NCBI RefSeq assembly: GCF_000517065.1 | Contig: NZ_KI912105.1 | Location: 1,348,405-1,412,404, forward strand | Direction: 5' to 3' | Origin: Alkaliflexus imshenetskii DSM 15055 | GTDB lineage: Bacteria > Bacteroidota > Bacteroidia > Bacteroidales > Marinilabiliaceae | DNA length: 64,000 nt | Part shown: positions 24,619-32,815 of the stretch, piece by piece | Numbering within the stretch: the stretch's first letter is position 1 | Layout: every line of letters begins with the position of its first letter | Translations under genes and position numbers: made by a program | Notes under the pieces: model-generated | Told to the model about the DNA's origin: nothing | Database searches by the model: none | Seen by the model: the letters and a program-made list of their open reading frames with translations, nothing else

Positions 24619-26340
24619 ATGCTTACCAGAAAAATATTCGTTACACTTTGCTTACTGTTCTTAATAGTTACCGTAAATGCTAATGAAACGATTCAAATTA
24701 ATCAAAACCAATACTTCATTGATCTTAATAAAAAACTCGTCCTTACGAATATAGGAGTAGAATTAGTAAATTCAACTTGGAATGGGACTAAAAATCATAT
24801 TTATATTGGTGAGGCTTGCGAATTTTTAAATCCTGTTACTAACATAGAGATTGGTGTAGAATATCTCATTTTTATCCCATCGCAAAACACCAACTTCTCG
24901 CTCTTTTTCACTGAACTGCCTATTATTAGTATCAACACAGATAACACCATTGTAGATGAGCCCAATGTTTTAGCCAATTTTAAGATGATTGAAACAAATC
25001 AAAATTATTTAGAATCTTACGTCGGCATTCAATATAGAGGAGCTTCTTCTCAATCTTATCCGAAAAAATCGATGGAAATTGAATTTTGGACGGATAATAC
25101 TGGAAATACAACCCAGGATTACTCTCTATTGGGAATGGTGAATGACGATGATTGGAATCTACAAGCCATGTATAACGAACCTTTACGAATTAGAAGTAAA
25201 ACCAACAATGATTTATGGCGGATGATAAACACCCTTCATTATCAAAATCAAGAGCCTGAGGCAATAAATGGCATAAGAATGAAATACGTAGAGCTCTTTG
25301 TTAATAATGAATACAGAGGTTTATATTGTTTAGGTGAAAAGGTGAATCGAAAACAGTTGAAACTAAAAAAACACAATGGAACAATTAGGGGTGAGTTATA
25401 TAAAGGTGTTTCTTGGGGTGCAAGTACTTTCAAAAGCATTCCACCTTATGACAACAATTCATTATATTGGAGTGGATTTGAATATAAACACCCCGATGAA
25501 GAAACGAATTGGTCAAATATTTATGAATTAGTTGACTTTGTTATAAATTCGTCAGATAACGATTTTTACAATCAATATAAAGAGCGCTTTGAACTTGACA
25601 ATTTAGTTGACTACTATATCTTTCTTAATCTCTTAAGAGCAACAGACAACACAGGTAAAAACCTATATATTGCTAAATATAATACAAACTCAAAGTACTT
25701 TTATGTGCCCTGGGATTTAGATGGTACTTTTGGAATAATTTGGAATGGAACTAAAGACAATACCACAAACGATATTCTTACTAACGGACTTTATAATAGG
25801 CTTAAATTTGAATGCAGCGCAGGTGGCTTCCTAGAAAAACTAAAAAACAGATGGAATGATTTACGGTCTTCTGTGATTGCCCACGAATCAATTATGTCTT
25901 TATTTTCTTCAAATTACAATTTTTTAGAGAGAAACGGTATATATGATAGGGAGAAATTGGCTTGGACAGGTTATGTTCATGAAAGCAATAGTTTAGATTA
26001 TATATCTTCCTGGCTTACTAACCGATTATCATATCTGGATCAAAAGTTTAACGAAGAATGTAATCCATTGTCATCAAAAAACTTAACACCCAACGACAAC
26101 TTAATTCAAATATTTCCAAATCCGACTGACGATTTGATTTATATCAATACTGAATTATCACATGGTTTAATCGTTTCTGTTTATAACAATTTAGGTAAAC
26201 TTGTATTACAAGAGTCTCTCAGTCAATCGAGCAATAAAATCTCTTTAAAAAATCTGACCAGTGGTATTTATTTCATCCAAGTAAAAAACGATGAACATTT
26301 TGAAGTTCAAAAAATAATATTAACAAAATCAAGTAGGTAA
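24619..26340 (+). CDS. CotH kinase family protein with T9SS type A sorting domain
   Basis: A 573-residue exported protein: signal peptide about residues 1-21 (ending VNA), a CotH-like atypical kinase domain in the middle (QYRGASSQSYPKKS, DWNLQAMYNEPLRIRSK, YRGLYCLGEKVNRKQLK, FYVPWDLDGTFG) and a C-terminal T9SS type A domain of about 75 residues (LIQIFPNPTDD, SVYNNLGKLVLQE, LTSGIYFIQVKN). CotH of Bacillus spores is a protein kinase; whether this one is active, and on what, is unknown. The DWDLDG-like WDLDGTFG supplies the expected DxDG-type metal site. The gene is visibly richer in A and T than its neighbours, suggesting separate origin. It stands alone, with no clear promoter or terminator. 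Confidence 0.85.
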   Translation: MLTRKIFVTLCLLFLIVTVNANETIQINQNQYFIDLNKKLVLTNIGVELVNSTWNGTKNHIYIGEACEFLNPVTNIEIGVEYLIFIPSQNTNFSLFFTELPIISINTDNTIVDEPNVLANFKMIETNQNYLESYVGIQYRGASSQSYPKKSMEIEFWTDNTGNTTQDYSLLGMVNDDDWNLQAMYNEPLRIRSKTNNDLWRMINTLHYQNQEPEAINGIRMKYVELFVNNEYRGLYCLGEKVNRKQLKLKKHNGTIRGELYKGVSWGASTFKSIPPYDNNSLYWSGFEYKHPDEETNWSNIYELVDFVINSSDNDFYNQYKERFELDNLVDYYIFLNLLRATDNTGKNLYIAKYNTNSKYFYVPWDLDGTFGIIWNGTKDNTTNDILTNGLYNRLKFECSAGGFLEKLKNRWNDLRSSVIAHESIMSLFSSNYNFLERNGIYDREKLAWTGYVHESNSLDYISSWLTNRLSYLDQKFNEECNPLSSKNLTPNDNLIQIFPNPTDDLIYINTELSHGLIVSVYNNLGKLVLQESLSQSSNKISLKNLTSGIYFIQVKNDEHFEVQKIILTKSSR

Positions 26341-26600
26341 ATTATTAATTCTCATGTTAACCCATAGTAGAACATAAACGAACCTCTCATCTCATGCAGT
26401 AGCTCTCATTCGTCAGCAAGATCAAACCTCTGCAAGGACACAACTATAAATGATATTTTTCATATCTATTAGATCGGTGATTTTGTAAATTTGGGAAAAG
26501 CCGCACTAAGTTATCGGTGTAAACTTCATTGTGTTCCATTTCAGAAAGGACAGAATTCAATGAAGCGTCGCCATAAATAAAACCCAAAAACCGATATGCC
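26341..26600. other. Intergenic region upstream of pruA
   Basis: 260 nt without a supportable gene. A TAAATTTG at 26486-26493 could be a -7 element, without a matching TTTG at -33. Confidence 0.4.
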
Positions 26601-28226
26601 ATGCCTAAAGGATTTTTTAAAGTACCCGTAGCCAAAAACGAACCGATATTGAGTTATGCACCCGGTTCTGCTGAACGGATGGCTCTTAAAGAGCAAATTG
26701 AACAATTTCGCTCTACACAGACCGACATACCAATGTACATTGGCGGTGAAGAGGTTCGCACAGGCAACCTCGTCCCAATCTATCCGCCACACGATCATGG
26801 TCATCTATTAGGACATTACCATCAGGGTGATGAAACGCATGTGTACCGAGCAATTGATGCTGCGCATAATGCTAAGGAAAAATGGGCAGCTTTGTCATGG
26901 GAACATCGCGCTTCCATATTTTTAAAGGCCGCAGATCTCATTGCTGGACCCTATCGGCAAAAGATGAATGCCTCTACCATGTTGGGGCAATCGAAAAACG
27001 TATATCAGGCCGAAATTGATGCAGCTTGCGAAATGGCCGATTTTCTGCGGTTCAACGTGCAATATATGACCCAGATTTATGCCGATCAGCCGGAGTCGTC
27101 GGAAGGTATATGGAACAGACTTGAATACAGACCCCTGGAAGGATTCGTTTTTGCACTGACACCTTTTAACTTTACTTCAATAGCCGGCAATTTACCATCC
27201 GCGCCTGCGCTCATGGGCAATGTGGTTGTTTGGAAACCCTCAAAAACAGCTATTTACTCGGCAAAAATCATAATGGAGGTATTTATGGAGGCGGGTGTAC
27301 CCGATGGGGTTATCAACCTTATTTATGCATCGGGACCAACTGTTGCCAGAGTTGTTTTTGAACATCCTGATTTTGCAGGGATACATTTTACAGGATCAAC
27401 CGGTGTATTTCAAGACATCTGGGCCAACATAGGCAACAACATCAAAAAATATAAATCATACCCACGAATTGTGGGGGAAACAGGTGGGAAAGATTTTGTA
27501 ATAGCCCATAAAAGTTGTGATGCACGAGCCGTGGCTACTGCTTTATCAAGGGGTGCATTTGAATATCAGGGGCAAAAATGTTCAGCAGCATCACGCGCAT
27601 ATTTGCCTGCAAGCCGTTGGGAAGAAATACATCAATACTTAAAAGCAGACCTCAGTGCAATGAAAATGGGTCCGCCTGAGGATTTCAGCAACTTCATCAA
27701 TGCCGTGATAGATGAGGCCGCTTTTAAAAAATTGACCTCTGAAATAGATGCAGCCAAAAACTCACCTGAGGCAGAAGTTATTCTGGGAGGCAATTACGAC
27801 AAAACAAAAGGCTACTTTATTGAGCCTACAGTTATTCTTGCCAAAAATCCATTCTATCAAACCATGCAGGAAGAGTTGTTTGGGCCGGTGCTGACAATTT
27901 ATATTTACGAAGACAATTCGCTTGATGAAACGTTGAACATTCTTGATCGCACCTCAATTTATGCCCTCACGGGTGCCGTTTTTGCGCAGGACAGATACGC
28001 CATTGAGCACATCACGAAAAAATTGTCGAATGCGGCCGGCAACTTTTATATCAACGACAAACCCACAGGAGCTGTGGTAGGTCAGCAACCGTTTGGCGGA
28101 GCACGAGGCTCAGGTACAAATGACAAGGCAGGTTCGCTTTTGAACCTTATCCGGTGGATTTCGCCTCGCACAATAAAAGAGAATTTTGTACCCCCAACCA
28201 ATTTCAGATATCCTTTTATGGGTTAG
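26601..28226 (+). CDS. pruA: L-glutamate gamma-semialdehyde (delta-1-pyrroline-5-carboxylate) dehydrogenase
   Basis: A 541-residue NAD-dependent aldehyde dehydrogenase that oxidises glutamate semialdehyde to glutamate in proline and arginine breakdown. Family features are the N-terminal YIGGEEVRTG, the NAD-binding FTGSTGVF (263-270), the catalytic Glu293 in VGETGGK and the catalytic Cys327 in YQGQKCSAASR. The late GAVVGQQPFGGARGSGTNDKAG is characteristic of this subgroup. Stand-alone enzyme; the proline dehydrogenase domain of bifunctional PutA is absent, and no proline dehydrogenase gene is in the window. An intrinsic terminator follows 12 nt after the stop. Confidence 0.95.
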   Translation: MPKGFFKVPVAKNEPILSYAPGSAERMALKEQIEQFRSTQTDIPMYIGGEEVRTGNLVPIYPPHDHGHLLGHYHQGDETHVYRAIDAAHNAKEKWAALSWEHRASIFLKAADLIAGPYRQKMNASTMLGQSKNVYQAEIDAACEMADFLRFNVQYMTQIYADQPESSEGIWNRLEYRPLEGFVFALTPFNFTSIAGNLPSAPALMGNVVVWKPSKTAIYSAKIIMEVFMEAGVPDGVINLIYASGPTVARVVFEHPDFAGIHFTGSTGVFQDIWANIGNNIKKYKSYPRIVGETGGKDFVIAHKSCDARAVATALSRGAFEYQGQKCSAASRAYLPASRWEEIHQYLKADLSAMKMGPPEDFSNFINAVIDEAAFKKLTSEIDAAKNSPEAEVILGGNYDKTKGYFIEPTVILAKNPFYQTMQEELFGPVLTIYIYEDNSLDETLNILDRTSIYALTGAVFAQDRYAIEHITKKLSNAAGNFYINDKPTGAVVGQQPFGGARGSGTNDKAGSLLNLIRWISPRTIKENFVPPTNFRYPFMG

Positions 28227-28238
28227 TAAACCATTACG

Positions 28239-28276
28239 AAACGGAGCGCAGGTAAAATCATATCTGCGCTCCGTTT
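28239..28276 (+). terminator. Intrinsic terminator of pruA
   Basis: A perfect 13-bp stem AAACGGAGCGCAG (28239-28251) / CTGCGCTCCGTTT (28264-28276) with a 12-nt loop. Confidence 0.85.
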
Positions 28277-28482
28277 GTATTAAAAACTAACTGGCATTAA
28301 TCACTTAAGCACAAAAAACTTTTCACAACGGCGCATATTACACTCCAATCACACAGATGCACACCGCAATAATAGCATCAACACATCCGCTTAAAAAGGT
28401 TGACCGATATTCGATGAGAGATAGCGATTCAATAAAATAAAAAGGCTAATTTTGCGCCATACATCCACCAAAGCACAAGATT

Positions 28483-28785
28483 ATGAAGTGGAAAGAAATA
28501 ACGAAAATTATTCTGCCGTTATTACGCAACAAATACGTTCTAACCGGATTGGTTTTTATTATCTGGATGGGGTTCTTTGACCAAAACAATATGGTAGATC
28601 GCATTTCATTGTCGAAACGCATCAGAGACCTTAAGAAACAGAAAGAGCATTACCAAAATGAAATTATTGAAAACCGCCATAGAATGGAGGAGTTGCAGGG
28701 AAGTCATGAAAACCTTGAAAAGTTCGCACGAGAACAATATATGATGAAAAAGCCCCACGAAGATCTATTCATTGTGGCAGAATAA
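28483..28785 (+). CDS. Septum formation initiator family protein (FtsB/DivIC-like)
   Basis: A 100-residue bitopic protein with one membrane helix (about residues 18-33, VLTGLVFIIWMGFFD) followed by a coiled coil (KRIRDLKKQKEHYQNEI, NRHRMEELQGSHENLE) and the conserved end EKFAREQYMMKKPHEDLFIV, where the AREQYMMKK segment is typical of FtsB/DivIC. It should act in the FtsQLB divisome complex in the inner membrane. A TAATTTTG at 28447-28454 lies 29 nt upstream of the ATG and could be its -7 element. Confidence 0.88.
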   Translation: MKWKEITKIILPLLRNKYVLTGLVFIIWMGFFDQNNMVDRISLSKRIRDLKKQKEHYQNEIIENRHRMEELQGSHENLEKFAREQYMMKKPHEDLFIVAE

Positions 28786-28811
28786 TTAATGGAACAGTGT
28801 AACAAGTAAAT

Positions 28812-29129
28812 ATGGAATTAAACAAAATACTCTCGGTATCATATTACGCCGGAATGGTGCTTCTTTTTGCTGGAATTGTAATGCACCTGTCGCTCCACCC
28901 ACTTGCGTTGTGGGTTTATATAGCAGGCTTACTGCCCATAGTTGGCATTCGTATTTACAACCGACTCATTGGAAAACCTGAGAACAGACGAAAACACATG
29001 ATACTTGTTGTTAGTGCTCTGGCCTTGGTTGCGGCAGGCGTGGCTATGTACCTTTCTAAATCTTTTTGGGTAGCATTTATTGCTGTATCAGCGGTATTGG
29101 ATTTTTACATCAGTTTCAGGCGTTTTTAA
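28812..29129 (+). CDS. Small membrane protein, function unknown
   Basis: A 105-residue protein with about three to four hydrophobic helices (residues 8-27, 30-48, 60-79, 83-100) and little soluble sequence. It starts 26 nt after the FtsB/DivIC-like gene and is probably co-transcribed. Its last 14 bases overlap the end of the convergent glycosyltransferase gene. I do not recognise a family; a link to cell division is only inferred from position. Confidence 0.65.
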   Translation: MELNKILSVSYYAGMVLLFAGIVMHLSLHPLALWVYIAGLLPIVGIRIYNRLIGKPENRRKHMILVVSALALVAAGVAMYLSKSFWVAFIAVSAVLDFYISFRRF

Positions 29130-30429
29130 TTCCTGCACTGCCTATATACAAGGGATAGTCTCTCTCCATCTTCCGAAAATAAAGCAGCAGATCTTTTTCC
29201 ATAAAAAAAGCGTCAGTAGAATGACCCATTTGCTCAAGTAGCGCAATTGCAGCATCGTAAACCGGCATTTTCTCAAAAAAGTGCTCGTGTACATAATTGA
29301 GATATTTTACGACACGAAACGCGTTAAAAACCTCAAAAAAGCGCCGTTCAAATCCGGCTTCACCACCAACATCCTGTTTTACAACTTCCAAATCGATAAA
29401 AAAACCCGAATTTAAAAGGTAACTGCGCATTGGACCTGAAAATTCATACGTCCATTTTTCATACGTCTCGGCTGACATTTTAAAAAGCTCATTTTTTCGC
29501 TTGAAGAACGCACTTAAATCATCAAACGCCCTGACATTATAAGTTAAGTTTACGTTGGTGGCTCCCGACACGTGCCCGGACATGGCTGCTCCGGTTCCAA
29601 AGATGACACGATCAGAAATTCGGGGTGAAGGGTAAATCACTGTATCAGTAATCTCGCCAAAATTACCCAGAGGTATAAGTTTCTGCAAAAAATAGAAATC
29701 TTCACCGGCCTGTTTGCGCGGCATACCACCGGCGCGTGCGTATGACACCGCACGCATACTAATAGCCGAACCCATCGCATGAAAAGGATAAGGAAAACCA
29801 ACATAGCGATGAGCCTGCATAAGATAGCGCAGATGCAACTCATAACTGGTGATGCCATCATAAATGAGTGAAGGAAACTCAGCTCCCTCAAGTGGATGTT
29901 CAAAATAGATATTGGCTCCGGAGCGGGATGGGTCATCGTACCAGTTACCTATTGCAGTAAAATAATTTTCGTCCACAAGGGTATCAGCATCCAGTGTAAC
30001 AACAATACCATCAGGCATTTGATTTTGGTAAAAACTGCTACATACAGCATCCATACCAATTTTACGCGCCAATCCTGCCCCAAAATGTTTGCGTCGCAGG
30101 CCATAAGCTTCTATCACCTTAAGTTCCATCCATGCTGGTAATTTACTCCCAATCTCTGAGCGGATGCGATTGGCGAAGGCACGTTGTGAAGCTTCGAGAG
30201 ATGCGCTGTCGGCTTCCGAACTGTTGATTACCACAAGAATACCCACGTTAAACACAGGTTGATCACATAACAACAATTGCGAAAGTGTACGACAGAGATA
30301 ATCCTCCTCTTTATATGCAGGGATAACCACTACCAAGCGGGTTTCGGGTGTGAAGAGGTCGTTAAACCATTCAGAAACTGAATGCCGGGCAGTGTATTTT
30401 CCCAATGTGTTTAAATCCTTTGTGAGCAT
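29116..30429 (-). CDS. Glycosyltransferase family 2-like protein
   Basis: A 437-residue GT-A-type glycosyltransferase from ATG 30429. A longer frame begins with TTG at 30471, inside the loop of a terminator hairpin, so the ATG is preferred. Residues about 33-50 read VVVIPAYKEEDYL, and the metal-binding LDADTLVDENYF lies about residues 155-166. No transmembrane helices are evident, unlike most polysaccharide synthases. Sugar donor and acceptor are unknown. It ends tail-to-tail with the small membrane protein and follows the Skp-like gene on the same strand behind a terminator. Confidence 0.82.
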   Translation of the reverse strand: MLTKDLNTLGKYTARHSVSEWFNDLFTPETRLVVVIPAYKEEDYLCRTLSQLLLCDQPVFNVGILVVINSSEADSASLEASQRAFANRIRSEIGSKLPAWMELKVIEAYGLRRKHFGAGLARKIGMDAVCSSFYQNQMPDGIVVTLDADTLVDENYFTAIGNWYDDPSRSGANIYFEHPLEGAEFPSLIYDGITSYELHLRYLMQAHRYVGFPYPFHAMGSAISMRAVSYARAGGMPRKQAGEDFYFLQKLIPLGNFGEITDTVIYPSPRISDRVIFGTGAAMSGHVSGATNVNLTYNVRAFDDLSAFFKRKNELFKMSAETYEKWTYEFSGPMRSYLLNSGFFIDLEVVKQDVGGEAGFERRFFEVFNAFRVVKYLNYVHEHFFEKMPVYDAAIALLEQMGHSTDAFFMEKDLLLYFRKMERDYPLYIGSAGIKNA

Positions 30430-30444
30430 GGAAAAGTGCAAAAC

Positions 30445-30479
30445 AAAAAAGCCGAGATTCGTTAAACACAAACCTCAGC
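30445..30479 (-). terminator. Intrinsic terminator of the Skp/OmpH-like gene
   Basis: On the minus strand GCTGAG (30479-30474) pairs with CTCGGC (30456-30451), with one G-U pair, followed by T6 (30450-30445). It lies 22 nt after the stop at 30502 and just before the glycosyltransferase ATG. Confidence 0.6.
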
Positions 30480-30501
30480 TCAGATTATACATTAATGGTA
30501 T

Positions 30502-31107
30502 CTATTTTTTTCTGGAAGCGGCATAACGGCTATTCAGAATTATTACCACATCGTTTGTTACATCAAGTTCATCATCAGCAAAAAGGATATTGTCACCCAT
30601 GGTATTGCTTAGCACCATACGGTAAGCACGCTGTTTGCTATAATCAGAAAGAAATGCCGTAATGGTATCTCTCAGCTGCTGGTTCATGCGTTCCTGTTGC
30701 GACATCAACTCATTTGAAAGACGTGCATTAAGCTCTTGCAACTCCTGCTCTTTCTGACGTAGTCGGCGCTCTTCACTTTGAGCGCGCTCCAGTGAAAGGA
30801 ATCCATTGTTCTGAATTTTCCTTTGAAATTCCACCATATCCTGTTGAAACACACGCGCACGTTCGTTAAAATCAGTCCTTGAAGACTCTTCTTTCTTGAT
30901 CAGCTCCTCACTAAGTTGACGGGCAAAATCATATTTAATGATTAATGAATCGGTATTAATGAAAACTATTCCGTTATCGGCAAAGGATTCGCCTCCCGAA
31001 AGCCGGGTTTCTCCATTTCCCTTTTTTCCATCGGATAAAACCATAGCAAACAATGCAATAACAGCAACCACCAAAATGGCATTAACAATCAATGATGTCT
31101 TCTTCAT
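30502..31107 (-). CDS. OmpH/Skp family outer-membrane chaperone-like protein
   Basis: A 201-residue protein with an N-terminal membrane or signal segment (about residues 5-24, LIVNAILVVAVIALFAMVL) and a long alpha-helical, charged coiled coil (KKEESSRTDFNERARVFQ through LNARLSNELMSQQERMNQQ) flanked by short beta segments (GIVFINTDSLIIKYD and AYRMVLSNTMGDNILFADD). This layout is that of Skp/OmpH, a periplasmic chaperone for outer-membrane proteins. ATGs at 31119 and 31170 are in frame; 31107 gives the most typical N-terminus. Unlike classical Skp, the signal segment has no evident cleavage site, so it may stay membrane-anchored. Confidence 0.8.
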   Translation of the reverse strand: MKKTSLIVNAILVVAVIALFAMVLSDGKKGNGETRLSGGESFADNGIVFINTDSLIIKYDFARQLSEELIKKEESSRTDFNERARVFQQDMVEFQRKIQNNGFLSLERAQSEERRLRQKEQELQELNARLSNELMSQQERMNQQLRDTITAFLSDYSKQRAYRMVLSNTMGDNILFADDELDVTNDVVIILNSRYAASRKK

Positions 31108-31298
31108 ATACGCTTCCATGAAATTTACCTTATTTTTTAACGACAACAAATATAACTTTATAAGCAACATATAAAAACAGTTTTACCTTGAATTTTACAA
31201 AAACATAAAAATTCCTTTGGTAAGATGAACTGCCAGATAAAAAACTGATATAGAGAATTAAATTGAGAGGTAGTAGTGTCAGAAAAACAGTAATAAAA

Positions 31299-31334
31299 CT
31301 AAGAGACAGAGCGAACCATTTATCTGTCTCTTAG
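31299..31334 (-). terminator. Intrinsic terminator of the sprB-like/porP operon
   Basis: A perfect 12-bp stem CTAAGAGACAGA (31299-31310) / TCTGTCTCTTAG (31323-31334) with a 12-nt loop, 16 nt after the porP stop. On the minus strand the stem is followed by TTTTATTA. Confidence 0.75.
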
Positions 31335-31350
31335 CATATTAACCATTAAA

Positions 31351-32430
31351 CTAAAAAATCTTACGTCGTGCCGGCCGGTTGTTTGACCACCCGCCACCTA
31401 ATCCTTGTGACGGTTCGTTACATGGCACGGGGCCACGTGGCGAGGAAATGATAGGTCCCCGGTTAAATCTGTAGATGACTGAAAACTCATTGCTGCCGTT
31501 GCTCCGGCCAGCCAGACCGGAAACGGTCATGTCATAACTATAGGCAAGGTGAATGGTACCAATATTAACACCAAGACTAAATATAATTGCATCATTGTTC
31601 CTTAACGAAGGGCTACTCACTCCCGGAATACCTCTATACCAAAGTCCGGCTTCAATGGGATTGGCAAACCAGTAAACACCTAAATCCAACTGTTGAAAAC
31701 TCTGCTGTTTACGGTACATAAACGCCAAGGTAGCACTCTGCTCATTTTTACCGCGACCGGACTCCTGATAGACGTGTCTGTACCCTCCATAAACAACGGT
31801 TTTGAGTGGCTCAGGCGTTTCTATGTCAGTAAAACCGAAGTCATTCTTAACGAGGTGGTCAAGCGTAAAGCCTGCCCAAAAAAAGTCACTATACACCATT
31901 GCAGATGCTGTTGCATCCAGCTTGCGAAAATGCTCGATGGGAAACTCGGCGTTGATCCAGGGAAAGGTTTCGCCTCCCGGGCCTACCTGCGAAAGCTTGG
32001 AAGGGTCAATTTTGCGCTCGGCAAACTTAAACTGCAACCCTGGTCTGATAAAGATATCCTGTGAAACAGCCAGTTCATACGCGTATTGTATTCCGAGGTT
32101 TTGAGTTATCAGCTGGCCACCTCCCTGATCATCGCGCAGAAAAAGCAAACCCACACCGCTATTGTAACCAGGCAGATACTCATCATACGAAAAAGCATAG
32201 GTACGATAGGTATTTGCAATTCCCGGCCACTGGTCACGATAATTTAAAATAACACGTCCTCCACTTGTAAACCCTGCAAAAGATGGGCTTAGATAGAGGG
32301 GTGCGGCATACACCTGCGAGAAAGACATATCTTGTCCGCTGGAAGGCGTTACCAAACCAAACATCAAACAAGCAGTCAATAAAAAGTTAACGCTCGCTCT
32401 CAAAATCCTGTATCTAAAAATGTTCTTCAC
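31351..32430 (-). CDS. PorP/SprF family T9SS-associated outer-membrane protein
   Basis: A 359-residue beta-barrel of the PorP/SprF family. Signal peptide about residues 1-32 (ending SSGQ), then the family start DMSFSQVYAAPLYLSPSFAG and the NYRDQWPG signature, strands through to near residue 325, and a Gly/Pro/Arg-rich tail. SprF is required for surface display of SprB in gliding bacteria, and PorP-like proteins bind T9SS type B sorting domains. It is 69 nt downstream of the giant SprB-like gene on the same strand, the sprB-sprF order. The start codon is GTG, with no upstream in-frame ATG before the giant gene's stop region that fits better. Confidence 0.92.
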   Translation of the reverse strand: MKNIFRYRILRASVNFLLTACLMFGLVTPSSGQDMSFSQVYAAPLYLSPSFAGFTSGGRVILNYRDQWPGIANTYRTYAFSYDEYLPGYNSGVGLLFLRDDQGGGQLITQNLGIQYAYELAVSQDIFIRPGLQFKFAERKIDPSKLSQVGPGGETFPWINAEFPIEHFRKLDATASAMVYSDFFWAGFTLDHLVKNDFGFTDIETPEPLKTVVYGGYRHVYQESGRGKNEQSATLAFMYRKQQSFQQLDLGVYWFANPIEAGLWYRGIPGVSSPSLRNNDAIIFSLGVNIGTIHLAYSYDMTVSGLAGRSNGSNEFSVIYRFNRGPIISSPRGPVPCNEPSQGLGGGWSNNRPARRKIF

Positions 32431-32499
32431 CTAACTTCGCTCTTTGTTTCAACAATTTCTACGCACTAATCACACATTTCGTTTCACTAAGATGCGAAA

Positions 32500-32815
32500 T
32501 TAACGCACCAACAATACACTTCCGGTAATCCTAAATTCACGTCCATTGATGTATTGCCCGGTAACATGGTAAATATATACCGCCTGAGGAGCAAGTTGTC
32601 CATCATGCATTCCATCCCACCCTCTATCAATATCATTTGTTTCAAATATTTGTTGCCCCCATCTATTAAAGATTTGCATTTTGAAATGATCCACATCTCT
32701 ATAGGCAGGCTTAAAGACTACCACATATTCGGCAGAAGGATCAACACCTACGCTCGGGTCACTACCTGGACGCGGTTTAAACGCATTGGGGAACACAACA
32801 AACCCTTGTGGTTCT
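32500..32815 (-). other. T9SS type B C-terminal sorting domain of the giant protein
   Basis: The last ~100 residues carry VVFPNAFKPRPGSD, a KMQIFNRWGQQIFET strand-turn, GWDGMHDGQLAPQAVYIYHV and a terminal GSVLLVR. This is the gliding-motility-associated (type B) CTD pattern, recognised by the T9SS and its PorP-type partners. Confidence 0.9.
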
